This document shows, one piece after another, positions 49,831 through 58,185 of a stretch of DNA of 64,000 bases (the first letter of the stretch is position 1; the number at the start of each line of letters is the position of its first letter). Source of the stretch: Corynebacterium urealyticum DSM 7109 (GTDB lineage Bacteria; Actinomycetota; Actinomycetes; Mycobacteriales; Mycobacteriaceae); assembly GCF_000069945.1 (NCBI RefSeq), contig NC_010545.1:2108001-2172000 (forward strand). The letters run 5' to 3'. Made by a program: the position numbers and the translations under genes. Under the pieces are notes generated by a model. The model searched no databases. It saw only the letters and a list, made by a program, of their open reading frames with translations, and was not told the DNA's origin.

Positions 49831-50991
49831 TTAGAACCCCGCCAGCCCGATGACCAGTGGCACCAAACCGATGAGCACGAATGCCGGCAGGAAACACAGG
49901 GTCAGCGGTGCGGCGACAGCGATGAGCACGCGTTCCGCACCCGCCTCGACCTGGTTCAGGCTGTGCTGACGGATGCGCCGAGCCTGGGCCTTTGCGCCTT
50001 CGGCCAGCCTGGTCCCGGCCCTGGTCTGCTGAAGCGCCTGGCGTGCCACGGGGCCGTAGTGCTCGTGGCTTTTCAGTGGCTCCCAGGCCGCCGGGCCTGC
50101 CCCCAGCTGGAGCAGCGGCTCGACATCGTGGGCCGGCCCCTCCCCTGGCCCGACCGCTACTCCCCATGCTTTGGCCACCGGCAGCCCTGCAGCCAGGGCC
50201 AGCGCAAAGATGTCCAGGTGCCGGGCGACGACCAGAGCCTGGCCGGTGGGCCCGGCGCGCCGGCCCACCCCACCCAGCACCTTGGCGGTCAGCGCCTCGG
50301 TCCACAGCACACCAGTACAGGCGAGCATCGCCCCAACAAGCAGGAGGCCAAGCCCGATCACGCTGCCGAAAAGTATGCCGCCAGGATCCAGCCCCATGCT
50401 CTGGCCAATACCCACCGCCCCCACGGGCATCGCGAGCAGCAGCACCTCCGTGAGCCGGGCCCCGGCCATCGCCGCTGCGGTTTTCTCCTGCTGGGCAGAG
50501 TGCGCTTCCAGATCCGCGACGATACTGTCCGCCAGTGGCGCGAAGCTCATGCCCGTGCGCTCGGCAAGCTCCCATAGCTCGCAGAACTCCTCAACGTCCT
50601 GGGCCACCAGCTCAGCAGAGCCATTCCCCGTGCTTGCCCCATCTCTGTCGCCCTCGGAGCCGACCTCTCCCCGGTCCCGCAGCGCCGCCGTGGGGAGAGC
50701 GCCTAGGCGGACCTGGGCCGCAACAAGTGCCAGCTGCCCGCCGAGCCTCGTCCCGGTATCTCCCTCCGCGTCGGCCTCGTCCCCCTCGCAGTCCGCAGCC
50801 GCGGACTCCACCGCGTCCGCCACCCGAGCCCCGGCGGCGACCTCCCGGGCGCAGCTGTCTGCGAGATCCCGGAACAGCTCTAGCTGCCGGCGTTGGACCC
50901 GCCCGTCGCGGATCCGTACGCCCACCCGGTAGCCGGTGAACGCCCCCATCGAGCCGACGGCGGTCAGCGTCAACACGATCAATAAGGTCAT
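49831..50991 (-). CDS. Fused TadB/TadC-like type II secretion F-domain protein
   Basis: 386 aa from ATG 50991. It has an N-terminal helix, a first cytoplasmic helical region (FRDLADSCAREVAAGARVAD) that includes ELWELAERTGMSFAPLADSI, then transmembrane helices (about 195-245). A second F-like segment, LDIFALALAAGLPVAKAWGV, and a last pair of helices complete it. M. tuberculosis has two separate genes for these halves (Rv3657c, Rv3658c); here they form one polypeptide. It would be the inner-membrane platform of the pilus system. Its ATG overlaps the tadA stop (ATGA). Confidence 0.85.
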   Translation of the reverse strand: MTLLIVLTLTAVGSMGAFTGYRVGVRIRDGRVQRRQLELFRDLADSCAREVAAGARVADAVESAAADCEGDEADAEGDTGTRLGGQLALVAAQVRLGALPTAALRDRGEVGSEGDRDGASTGNGSAELVAQDVEEFCELWELAERTGMSFAPLADSIVADLEAHSAQQEKTAAAMAGARLTEVLLLAMPVGAVGIGQSMGLDPGGILFGSVIGLGLLLVGAMLACTGVLWTEALTAKVLGGVGRRAGPTGQALVVARHLDIFALALAAGLPVAKAWGVAVGPGEGPAHDVEPLLQLGAGPAAWEPLKSHEHYGPVARQALQQTRAGTRLAEGAKAQARRIRQHSLNQVEAGAERVLIAVAAPLTLCFLPAFVLIGLVPLVIGLAGF

Positions 50992-52286
50992 GGCAGCCCC
51001 TCCCAACCGTCGCGGGGACGCCCGTGCCACACCGGCCGAAGCCGCAGCTCACGGGGCTTATGCTCTTCCGGCGCCGTTCCCGACGCTCCCGCTGCTAGCC
51101 CGCCTTTCACCTCTTCCTGTGCCCTCTCCGCCACCGCGATCGTGGCCACTTGCCGCCGCCCACCAGCTCGTTCCAGGTGAATAACCACGTCAATCCCGTC
51201 GGCAGCCTGCGCGTGCAGCGCCTGCGGGCTCATCCCCGCCATCGCCCCGAGCGCGGCCAGCCGCCCCGGCACCGCAGCCACCGAGTTGGCGTGCATCGTG
51301 CCGGCCGACCCGGCGTGCCCCGTATTCAGCGCAATCAATAGGTCCGCGACCTCCGCGCCACGGACCTCACCCACGACGATCCGGTCCGGCCTCATGCGCA
51401 GGCACTGCCGCAACAACAGCTGCATCCCGATCTCGCCCGCACCATCAGCGTTTCCTTCGCGCGCAGCCAGGGCCACGACGTGCGGATGGGTCGGCATGAG
51501 CTCCGGGGTATCCTCCACCACCACGATGCGCTCATGCTCAGGAACCTCGCCCAGCAGAGCGGCGAGCAAGGTCGTCTTCCCCGTACCCGTACCACCCGTG
51601 ACCAGCAGATTCTTGCGCGCGAGCACGAGCCTGCGCAGCATGTCGCCCACTTCGGCGGGCATCATTCCTGCCTCGCAGAGATCCTCCAGCCTCAGGCGCC
51701 CCCTCGTCAGTGTCCGCAGGCTCACACACGCTCCACCTCGCGCTGGCGGCGAAAGCATCGCATGCACCCGCAGGGCCGCCGCTGGAATCCCGGGCGGCAG
51801 GTCGTCGATGATGCCGTCGGCGAATGGCCGCGCGTCGTCCAGCCGCACCCCGCACACTGCGGCGAGGCGAACCGCGAGTTCCCGCACCTCGGGAGGTGCG
51901 AGGCTCACCGGGGTGCGCTCGACGCCGTGCCCCCGATCAGCCCACACCGCACCGTCGGGATTGACCACCACATCGGTCACGCCTGGCTCCGCAAGCACCT
52001 CGGTCAACACGCCCAGGCCGGACAGTTCCCGCTGGATATCCTGCAGTTGCCGCACGGTATCCGGGATGTTTTTATACGACGCCGCCCCGGTCACCGCCTC
52101 CATCGCGCTCAGGATCTCGGCCTCGCTGGCCTGCCTGGCACCCTGCACTGCGAGCTGGTGGCGCACCTTATCCAGAAAAGAATGATCGGCGGCCACCGTT
52201 GTCGCAGCGCCCGGCTCCCCGGCTGAATCTGCCGCAGCCTCTCCCGGGATCAGGCGCAGCTTGTTGAGCCCGTCAGCAATCCACAT
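50988..52286 (-). CDS. tadA: TadA/CpaF-type secretion ATPase
   Basis: 432 aa from ATG 52286 (MWIADGLNKLRLIPGEAAAD). Walker A is NLLVTGGTGTGKTTLLAALL. VVVEDTPELMPTHPHVVAL holds the Asp-box region. LRMRPDRIVVGEVRGAEVAD is Walker B, and GHAGSAGTMHANS the His box. It powers Flp pilus assembly. The frame is open far upstream but overlaps the ssd-like gene; GGGGAG 8 bases before ATG 52286 decides the start. Confidence 0.92.
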   Translation of the reverse strand: MWIADGLNKLRLIPGEAAADSAGEPGAATTVAADHSFLDKVRHQLAVQGARQASEAEILSAMEAVTGAASYKNIPDTVRQLQDIQRELSGLGVLTEVLAEPGVTDVVVNPDGAVWADRGHGVERTPVSLAPPEVRELAVRLAAVCGVRLDDARPFADGIIDDLPPGIPAAALRVHAMLSPPARGGACVSLRTLTRGRLRLEDLCEAGMMPAEVGDMLRRLVLARKNLLVTGGTGTGKTTLLAALLGEVPEHERIVVVEDTPELMPTHPHVVALAAREGNADGAGEIGMQLLLRQCLRMRPDRIVVGEVRGAEVADLLIALNTGHAGSAGTMHANSVAAVPGRLAALGAMAGMSPQALHAQAADGIDVVIHLERAGGRRQVATIAVAERAQEEVKGGLAAGASGTAPEEHKPRELRLRPVWHGRPRDGWEGLP

Positions 52287-53391
52287 CGCGTCCACTCCCC
52301 CACGCGCTCGCTCCCGGCAGGTGCCCCAAGATGCGCACGCCGAGCTGCAGGTCTTGGACGCTCGCCTCTCCCGCACACCCCTCCAGCGGTTCCGCGGCGA
52401 TCGCCCCGTCCCACGGCCACAATTCCACTGGCTGCCTGCCCAGCATCTGCCGCAGCGCGATCGGAGTCTCCAGCCCCGCTTCCTCCCGTAGGACGCCCAC
52501 CGCCGGCACATCCACTGCGTCCAGTTCCGCCAGGCGGCGGCCCAGCGCATGCACCCCCGCGACGGTCGGGCGAGTCACGCACACCACGAGGTCAGCAGCC
52601 CCGTTGCTCGCACTCACTCCGTCGTCCTCCGGCGCTGAAGCACCCTCCCGCACATCCGCCATCGGGTTCACTCGCCCGCGGTCCACCACCGCGACTCCTC
52701 TTAGGGGATAGTCCGCAGTTCCCGCTGTGGGGCGATCCAGCCCACGGTCCGTGTTGGGTTCCGGACGACCACCCGCAGCATCGAGCCGCTGCGAGCGGAA
52801 CCTCAGTCCCGACCCGCCCGGCGCGACCGGCCATCCCTCTACTGGAATGCCCTCGCCGCCGCGCGCACCGAGGCCGCGCTCACCGATGCCTCGCTCACCC
52901 AGCCGCCGCCCCGGCACGCCTTCCCAGCCACACAGCAGGTCGAGCCCCACCGAATCCGGATCGGCGTCCACCAGGCTCACCGGGGTGGCGTCCTGAGAAA
53001 GGCAGTGCGCCAGGGCCAGCGCGAGATGTACCGCGAGGCTGCTGGTGCCCGCCCCACCTTGGACGCCGTGGACGTGGACGCGGGGAGTGTCGATCACTCC
53101 CAGCTCCTCGGCAAGTTCCAGCGCCCCACCAGCGGTCACGGGCTCGCTCAAAGCGCCGAGCAGGGCGTCGTCGATGCGGCGCAGCCAGAGGTGTTGACCG
53201 TTCGGAAACTTAGACTCTGCTTCGTCCTGGCGTAGCTGTTCCCGCCCGGTCGCCGCGACAGCCATGGCCACGGCATCAGCACTATCGTGGTCGGCCACGT
53301 CCACGATCACCGGCGTGCGCAGCATGCCCCGCAGCGCCTCAGCGTGCCGCGCTCGGTCTGATCGAAGTAGCTTGCTCCCCCATGCATTCAT
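52273..53391 (-). CDS. Ssd/CpaE-like P-loop ATPase
   Basis: 372 aa from ATG 53391 (MNAWGSKLLRSDRARHAEAL). An N-terminal receiver-like part (TPVIVDVADHDSADAVAMAV) precedes a MinD/ParA-type core with the deviant Walker A VHGVQGGAGTSSLAVHLALA and VSLVDADPDSVGLDLL. An Arg/Gly-rich linker (about 195-225) is unusual. It is the counterpart of Rv3660c (septum site-determining protein) and the first gene of the tad operon. It probably localises the secretion ATPase. It overlaps tadA by 14 bases. Confidence 0.87.
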   Translation of the reverse strand: MNAWGSKLLRSDRARHAEALRGMLRTPVIVDVADHDSADAVAMAVAATGREQLRQDEAESKFPNGQHLWLRRIDDALLGALSEPVTAGGALELAEELGVIDTPRVHVHGVQGGAGTSSLAVHLALALAHCLSQDATPVSLVDADPDSVGLDLLCGWEGVPGRRLGERGIGERGLGARGGEGIPVEGWPVAPGGSGLRFRSQRLDAAGGRPEPNTDRGLDRPTAGTADYPLRGVAVVDRGRVNPMADVREGASAPEDDGVSASNGAADLVVCVTRPTVAGVHALGRRLAELDAVDVPAVGVLREEAGLETPIALRQMLGRQPVELWPWDGAIAAEPLEGCAGEASVQDLQLGVRILGHLPGASAWGSGRDVDC

Positions 53392-53616
53392 GGCTTCACT
53401 CTCACACGCAGGCACCGGGCACCGACAGGCCCGCGAACAGTCTGTGGATAGCCGTCCGCCGGGCCCGCTTTGCACCCCACTGCAGCCCCCAGGACCCGAT
53501 TTTTCTGTGGACAACCCCGCCCGGCCACACCACCCGCTCCTCAGCCCACCGCGTCGCGCGCCCGCAACAGCCCACCAACACTGTGAAAACTGTGGACTTT
53601 TGTGAATATTGATACC

Positions 53617-53622
53617 TAGAAT
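53617..53622 (+). promoter_or_regulatory. -10 element of the HAD phosphatase gene (TAGAAT-N7-GTG)
   Basis: TAGAAT exactly 7 bases before the GTG at 53630. Confidence 0.55.
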
Positions 53623-53629
53623 TGAGGCC

Positions 53630-54526
53630 GTGACGCCTCTACCCAGGATCAGCAACCGCACAGCGAGCCGCCGGACAGCCCCAGGGCGCTCGGCCCGGCG
53701 CACGCTCGCGGTGTTCGACCTGGATAAAACCATCGTGGACACCAGCGCCTCCATGGCCTACGGTCGCCCGATGGCCAAGCGCGGGATCATCACCACGGGG
53801 GAAATGTTGCGCATCGGCGCAATGCTGTTCAGCTACATGCTGACCACCCACACGGATGAGAACCTGGACGCCACCAAGGACGCCCTGTCTTCCATGATCC
53901 GCAACCGCCCCGCGGCCTCCCTGCGTGCCATCGCGGAGGACGCCCTGCAGGAGGTGCTGATCCCGTACGTCTACGCCGAGGCCCGCGACTTCATCTTCGA
54001 GCACCACAAGTTGGGTCACGACGTCGCCATCATCACCGCATCCGCCCGCGTCCTGGTGGACCCCATCGCCCGCGAGCTCCAGGCGGACTATCTGATCGCC
54101 ACCGAGCTCGAGGAGATCGACGGCACGTATACCGGCAAGGTCCTGCACTTCAACAAGGGCCAGGCGAAGGTGGACAAGCTGATGGAGCTCGTCGAACGCG
54201 GCGGCTACGACCTCTCCCGCAGCTACGCCTACACGGATTCCCACACCGACCTGCCGCTCCTTGAGGCGGTCGGCCACCCCTATGCGATCAACCCGGACCG
54301 CCAGCTGCGAAAGATCGCCCGCGAGCGGGACTGGCCGATCGAGTATTTCAGCAAGCCCGAGCCCCTCTTCAAGCCGGGGAAGGTCCTGGCAGGCGCGGGG
54401 ACGCTCGCGTTCCTCGGTGCGGCCGCCACCGGCGTAGTCCTGTGGTTGCGCCAACGTGCTCAGGACGTCGGTTCCGCCAGCGCCTCGCCGCTCCTGGCGC
54501 GCCTCATGCCACGCCGCGCCTCATAG
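53630..54526 (+). CDS. HAD-superfamily IB phosphatase (SerB-like, Rv3661 type)
   Basis: 298 aa from GTG 53630. Motif I is VFDLDKTIVDTS with both Asp. The cap region follows, then motif II ITASARVLVDPIA, and motif IV SYAYTDSHTDLPLLEAVG. A C-terminal hydrophobic helix (GAGTLAFLGAAATGVVLWLR) may anchor it to the membrane. It resembles phosphoserine-phosphatase-like enzymes; the substrate is not known. Divergent from the ssd-like gene, as in M. tuberculosis. Confidence 0.9.
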   Translation: MTPLPRISNRTASRRTAPGRSARRTLAVFDLDKTIVDTSASMAYGRPMAKRGIITTGEMLRIGAMLFSYMLTTHTDENLDATKDALSSMIRNRPAASLRAIAEDALQEVLIPYVYAEARDFIFEHHKLGHDVAIITASARVLVDPIARELQADYLIATELEEIDGTYTGKVLHFNKGQAKVDKLMELVERGGYDLSRSYAYTDSHTDLPLLEAVGHPYAINPDRQLRKIARERDWPIEYFSKPEPLFKPGKVLAGAGTLAFLGAAATGVVLWLRQRAQDVGSASASPLLARLMPRRAS

Positions 54527-54555
54527 AACCAGCTGGGAGCACCCCAACCAGGCAG

Positions 54556-55350
54556 CTACTGCTTCGCGTCGGCGATGGACTTCGCCTCCAGCGAGCCCTC
54601 TGCCAACCCCTCGGCGTGGAAGATGATCCATTCGGCCATCGCCTCCGAACCACCCTTCGCGAACGCCGCGGCCTTCGCGCGGTACTCATCGCGGTGGCGG
54701 TTCCACCACACCTCCGGCACGCCCAGCCCGCGCGGGTCCAGGCCGCCGGTGATGGTCGCCAGCCGGGAGCAGGCGCGGGCCGTGACCCCGTTGGCGTCGG
54801 CGAAGGGCTCCAGGGTGAGCAGTTCGCCGTGGATGATGGCGGAGAGCACCACGGAATTAACCTTCGTACCCCCGGCGATGAGGGAACCGAGCAGCTGCAG
54901 GCGGCCATCAGTGGCGCGCTTCGGACGGCCCGGCACGAGGAACTCCGCATTGTGGGCGGCCTTCGCGCGGAAGTTCTCATCCGACATCTGTGGCGAAGCC
55001 ACCGCGTTGATCTTCGCGATCACCTGCATCGGGGCGCGCTGCCAGGTGGTGCGGGTCTCCGCGATGCCATCCGGGGCGAGCAGCTCTGCGGCACGCAGGG
55101 AACCAGCCAGGATTGGGTCTTCCACCTGGCCGTCCTCGGGCAGACGCGGGGTGCCGCCATCCAGCTGGGCGGAAGCACGCGCCCCACGCAGCACGGACTC
55201 GGAGCCGGTGACGTCCCAGCCGCGCAGGTTGGCGGGGTGACGGTGCGCGCGGGCGATGAAGTCGGAGGCCCTCTCGACGGCCTCGGGCACCCCGGGCAGC
55301 TCGGCGAGTGGGGCGAGGGGATCGGTAGTGAAACGACCTTCAGCAGACAT
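54556..55350 (-). CDS. Fic-fold-like protein with degenerate active-site motif (Rv3662c type)
   Basis: 264 aa from ATG 55350 (MSAEGRFTTDPLAPLAELPG). The helical region IIHGELLTLEPFADANGVTARACSRL aligns by eye with the Fic motif HxFx(D/E)GNGRxxR, but His is replaced by Glu and the first Gly by Ala, and GNGR is DANGVTAR. AMP-transfer activity is therefore doubtful. ESVLRGARASAQLDGG may be the glycine-rich start of the domain. A TATTGT box 7 bases before the ATG indicates a leaderless mRNA. The role is unknown. Confidence 0.6.
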   Translation of the reverse strand: MSAEGRFTTDPLAPLAELPGVPEAVERASDFIARAHRHPANLRGWDVTGSESVLRGARASAQLDGGTPRLPEDGQVEDPILAGSLRAAELLAPDGIAETRTTWQRAPMQVIAKINAVASPQMSDENFRAKAAHNAEFLVPGRPKRATDGRLQLLGSLIAGGTKVNSVVLSAIIHGELLTLEPFADANGVTARACSRLATITGGLDPRGLGVPEVWWNRHRDEYRAKAAAFAKGGSEAMAEWIIFHAEGLAEGSLEAKSIADAKQ

Positions 55351-55461
55351 GGCCACCACAATAATTCACCCCACCGCCCCACGCTGACCAATGGTCTGGC
55401 AAAATGGTGTGCAGTAATTTCTGCGCAGAATATTGACCGTTAATTGTCAGGAGTATCGATC

Positions 55462-55980
55462 ATGAGCAATAAGAGCGAAGGCCTATTCACCGATAGCGAT
55501 AGCTTTAACCCTCATGTCAACGCTATCCCGCTGTCCGACGTGGACACCCGCCCGAAGGGGCAGGGGAGCATCGGCGACCTGGTGAAGGACGCCACCGCAC
55601 AAGCCTCCTCCCTCATCCGCTCCGAGGTGGAGCTCGCGAAGACCGAGATCGCACAGTCCGGCAAGAAGGTCGGCCTGGGCGTGGGCCTGTTCGCCGCGGC
55701 CGGCGTGATCATCGCCTACTCCTCCTTCTTCCTCTTCCTCGCCCTGGCGTGGCTGCTGGATCACTTCATGCCACGCTCCCTGGCCTTCCTCGTGGTCTTC
55801 CTGATCATGGCTGTGCTCACCGCGATCCTGGCGCTGGTCGGCGTGAAGCAGCTCAAGGGCGCGAAGAAGCCAGAGAAGACGATCAACTCCCTGGGCGAGC
55901 TCAAGCAGCTGACCCCGGATAAGGAGCGCTACACCGAGAGCAACGCCGTGGCCACCAAGGAGCCGGGCCTGTTCACCTAG
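55462..55980 (+). CDS. Actinobacterial holin-3-like membrane protein (Rv3669 type)
   Basis: 172 aa from ATG 55462 with GGAG 8 bases upstream. A hydrophilic N terminus is followed by a helical segment DLVKDATAQASSLIRSEVEL and two transmembrane helices (GVGLFAAAGVIIAYSSFFLF and LAFLVVFLIMAVLTAILALV). The C terminus is charged. This matches the Act_PhageHolin3/DUF1469 family, which is chromosomal and not evidence of a prophage. It is followed 22 bases later by the hydrolase gene. Confidence 0.85.
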   Translation: MSNKSEGLFTDSDSFNPHVNAIPLSDVDTRPKGQGSIGDLVKDATAQASSLIRSEVELAKTEIAQSGKKVGLGVGLFAAAGVIIAYSSFFLFLALAWLLDHFMPRSLAFLVVFLIMAVLTAILALVGVKQLKGAKKPEKTINSLGELKQLTPDKERYTESNAVATKEPGLFT

Positions 55981-56002
55981 GCCCCCACACGCGTAGCTTC
56001 CC

Positions 56003-56938
56003 GTGAGCACTCCCTCCCCGAACACCCCGCAGCACACATTCGTGCATTCGCGGGGTGTTCGTTTGCATGTGTTGCTCCAGGGGCCGGTCAAGCCCGAGGG
56101 ATCAACCGAGCGGAACCCACTGGTGCTGTTCATCCACGGCTTTGGCGGTGGCTACTTCGACTTCGAACCGCTCTTCGCCCAGCTGGAGGGCGCCCCGCTG
56201 CGGCTGGCTGCGGTGGATCTTCGGGGTTACGGCCGCTCGGATAAAACGCCCCGCGGCTACGATCTGACGACCGCCGCATCCGACATGGCCGGTGTGATCC
56301 GCCGCCTGGGGTACAGCAGCGCGCACGTCGTGGGCCACGGCTACGGCGGGCTCGTCGCCTGGACGATGGCCGCCCACGAGCCAGAGCGCATCGACCGGCT
56401 GATCACACTCTCCTCCGCCCACCCCACCGAGCAAGCGAAGTTCCTATTCTCTCGCCCGCTACAGCGCTGGCGGCACACGCGGGGCACCCTGTTTGCGCAG
56501 CTCCCCCGCCTCCCGGAACGCGCGTTGACCAAGGACGGCGCCGCCACGGCCGAGAAGATCTTCCGCACCGGCGTGGCACCGGGCTTCCGCGACACCCCCA
56601 TCTACCGCGAGTTCGCCATCAAGCGCCGCGAAGCGATGCAGGTGGATAAGGTCGCGCACCTGGCCAGCGAATACCGCCGCTGGGCGTTCCGCTCCCGGTT
56701 CCGCCCCGAGGGTCGGATCTTCGACCGCACGATCCCGCGCCGCATCGAGGCCCAGGTGTTAGCAATCGACGGGTCGATGGACCCGAACTACTCCCCCGAA
56801 CTCGCGGCCCGCTCACTGGAGCGCGGCGCGGCGGGCTCCCGGGCTGAGCTGATCTACGGCGTCGGCCACTACCCGCACATCGAGGACCCCGTCACAGTCG
56901 CAGAACTGCTCCGCGCCGAGCTGCTCACCACCGACTAA
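56003..56938 (+). CDS. Alpha/beta hydrolase, EphE-like, non-canonical nucleophile elbow
   Basis: 311 aa from GTG 56003. LFIHGFGGGYFDFEPLFAQL is the oxyanion region and DLRGYGRSDKTPRGYD is typical of epoxide hydrolase-like proteins. The elbow reads VVGHGYGGLVAW, where epoxide hydrolases have GHDWGG, so Gly replaces the nucleophile Asp or Ser. A late His is in GVGHYPHIED. By position it corresponds to Rv3670 (ephE). It may be catalytically altered; no clear ribosome binding site. Confidence 0.8.
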   Translation: MSTPSPNTPQHTFVHSRGVRLHVLLQGPVKPEGSTERNPLVLFIHGFGGGYFDFEPLFAQLEGAPLRLAAVDLRGYGRSDKTPRGYDLTTAASDMAGVIRRLGYSSAHVVGHGYGGLVAWTMAAHEPERIDRLITLSSAHPTEQAKFLFSRPLQRWRHTRGTLFAQLPRLPERALTKDGAATAEKIFRTGVAPGFRDTPIYREFAIKRREAMQVDKVAHLASEYRRWAFRSRFRPEGRIFDRTIPRRIEAQVLAIDGSMDPNYSPELAARSLERGAAGSRAELIYGVGHYPHIEDPVTVAELLRAELLTTD

Positions 56939-56980
56939 CCGCGCGCCTCAGCGGCTCAACAACACTTAAGCAACTGCGCC

Positions 56981-58174
56981 CTAGTCAGCCACGCAGCTGC
57001 GCGTATCCACCGGCGAGCTCCACCGGGCAGTATCCCCCACGCGCTCCAGCACTTCCTTCTTCGTCAGTGCGTAGCCGGTGTCCGCCTCATTCGAGTCCGC
57101 ACCGAAGATCAGCCCCAGCACCTCCCCATTCGGGGCGACCAGAGGCCCGCCGGAGTTACCCTGCACGATTTTGCCGCGCAGCGAGTACGCCTCGCGCTCA
57201 ACCCGCTGGTTGGCGTAGATATTCGGTCCCGCGATCCGCATCTGCTCACGCACGCGAACCGGGGCCGCTTTGAAGGGCCCACCCAGCGGGTAGCCCAGGG
57301 CGATGGCGTCGTCCCCGGAAACGGCGGGCTTATCCGCCCAGCGCAACGGCTGCAGCGGCAGCTCCCCGGTGGCCCGCAGCAACGCGATATCGTGCTCCGG
57401 ATCGTAGAAGACGACGTCCGTGTCCACCGGACCGTTGACCGTGGACAGGGTGACCTTGTTCGTCCCCGCGACGACGTGCGCGTTCGTCATCACCACTCCC
57501 GGTTCGACGACGAATCCGGTGCCTTGCTGCATCCGGCTGCACTGCTCCGCGATTCCCTCGACCTTGACGACGGACGGCCCGATGGCGGCGACGTCCGGAA
57601 GGTCCTGCAGTGCGGGGTCCGGCGGCTGGACCTCGCGCTTCGTGACTGAGGCGAAGGGGTCGGTGACCGCGGGGATCTCGCTGCGGTTGATCAGGGCGTT
57701 GATGCGAGCAGGCAGGGTGCGCATCCAGTTGGGCGCGACCTCGCCGATGGTGGCGATGATGCGAGAATCCTGCGCCTCGCGGGCGATGCGGGAGTCCTGG
57801 CTGCTGAGCACGGGCACCGCGATCATCCACATCACCACCATGGCGGTGACGACGGCGACCAAGGAGCCCACGGCGGAATCTGCCCGGTAGAGCTGGCGCG
57901 TGCGGATGTTGTCGCGGATTCGCTGCCCGATGCCGGAACCCAGGAGGTAACCGATCACCACGCAGGCAGCGAGGGTGAGCAGCGCAATGACCAGGCGGGA
58001 GCCTTCCGTGCCCTCATCCTGGATAAGCCGGACAACCGGCCCCACGGCCTGCAGCCCCAGATAGCCACCGATCAGCACGCCCGCCAGGCTCAGCAGCGCG
58101 GCCACCCCGCCTTGCCGCAGCCCGGAGAAAAAGGCGGCGAGGGCGCAGATCACGAGCGCGATATCAACGATCAT
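56981..58174 (-). CDS. marP: MarP-like membrane serine protease
   Basis: A 397-aa protein. Four N-terminal transmembrane helices of the CvpA type (IVDIALVICALAAFFSGLRQ onward) anchor a periplasmic trypsin-like domain. The triad is visible: TNAHVVAG (His), DPEHDIALLR (Asp) and VQGNSGGPLVAPNGE (Ser). Two Cys (EQCSRMQQG and the C-terminal RSCVAD) could form the redox disulfide known for MarP. In M. tuberculosis MarP supports acid and oxidative stress resistance. It is the last gene of a probable nth-trx-nudix-marP operon, 11 bases after the Nudix gene. Confidence 0.93.
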   Translation of the reverse strand: MIVDIALVICALAAFFSGLRQGGVAALLSLAGVLIGGYLGLQAVGPVVRLIQDEGTEGSRLVIALLTLAACVVIGYLLGSGIGQRIRDNIRTRQLYRADSAVGSLVAVVTAMVVMWMIAVPVLSSQDSRIAREAQDSRIIATIGEVAPNWMRTLPARINALINRSEIPAVTDPFASVTKREVQPPDPALQDLPDVAAIGPSVVKVEGIAEQCSRMQQGTGFVVEPGVVMTNAHVVAGTNKVTLSTVNGPVDTDVVFYDPEHDIALLRATGELPLQPLRWADKPAVSGDDAIALGYPLGGPFKAAPVRVREQMRIAGPNIYANQRVEREAYSLRGKIVQGNSGGPLVAPNGEVLGLIFGADSNEADTGYALTKKEVLERVGDTARWSSPVDTRSCVAD

Positions 58175-58185
58175 GGGTGGGGTTT

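Noticed and set aside
52290-52550. N-terminal extension of tadA by about 88 codons
   Set aside because: It is Trp/Arg/Cys-rich and overlaps the ssd-like coding sequence in another frame; a good ribosome binding site supports ATG 52286.
53392-53754. N-terminal extension of the ssd-like gene by about 120 codons
   Set aside because: It would overlap the divergent HAD gene and its promoter; the family start is at 53391.
55462-55980. Holin-like gene as evidence of a prophage
   Set aside because: The family is a conserved chromosomal actinobacterial membrane protein in syntenic position; no other phage genes are present.
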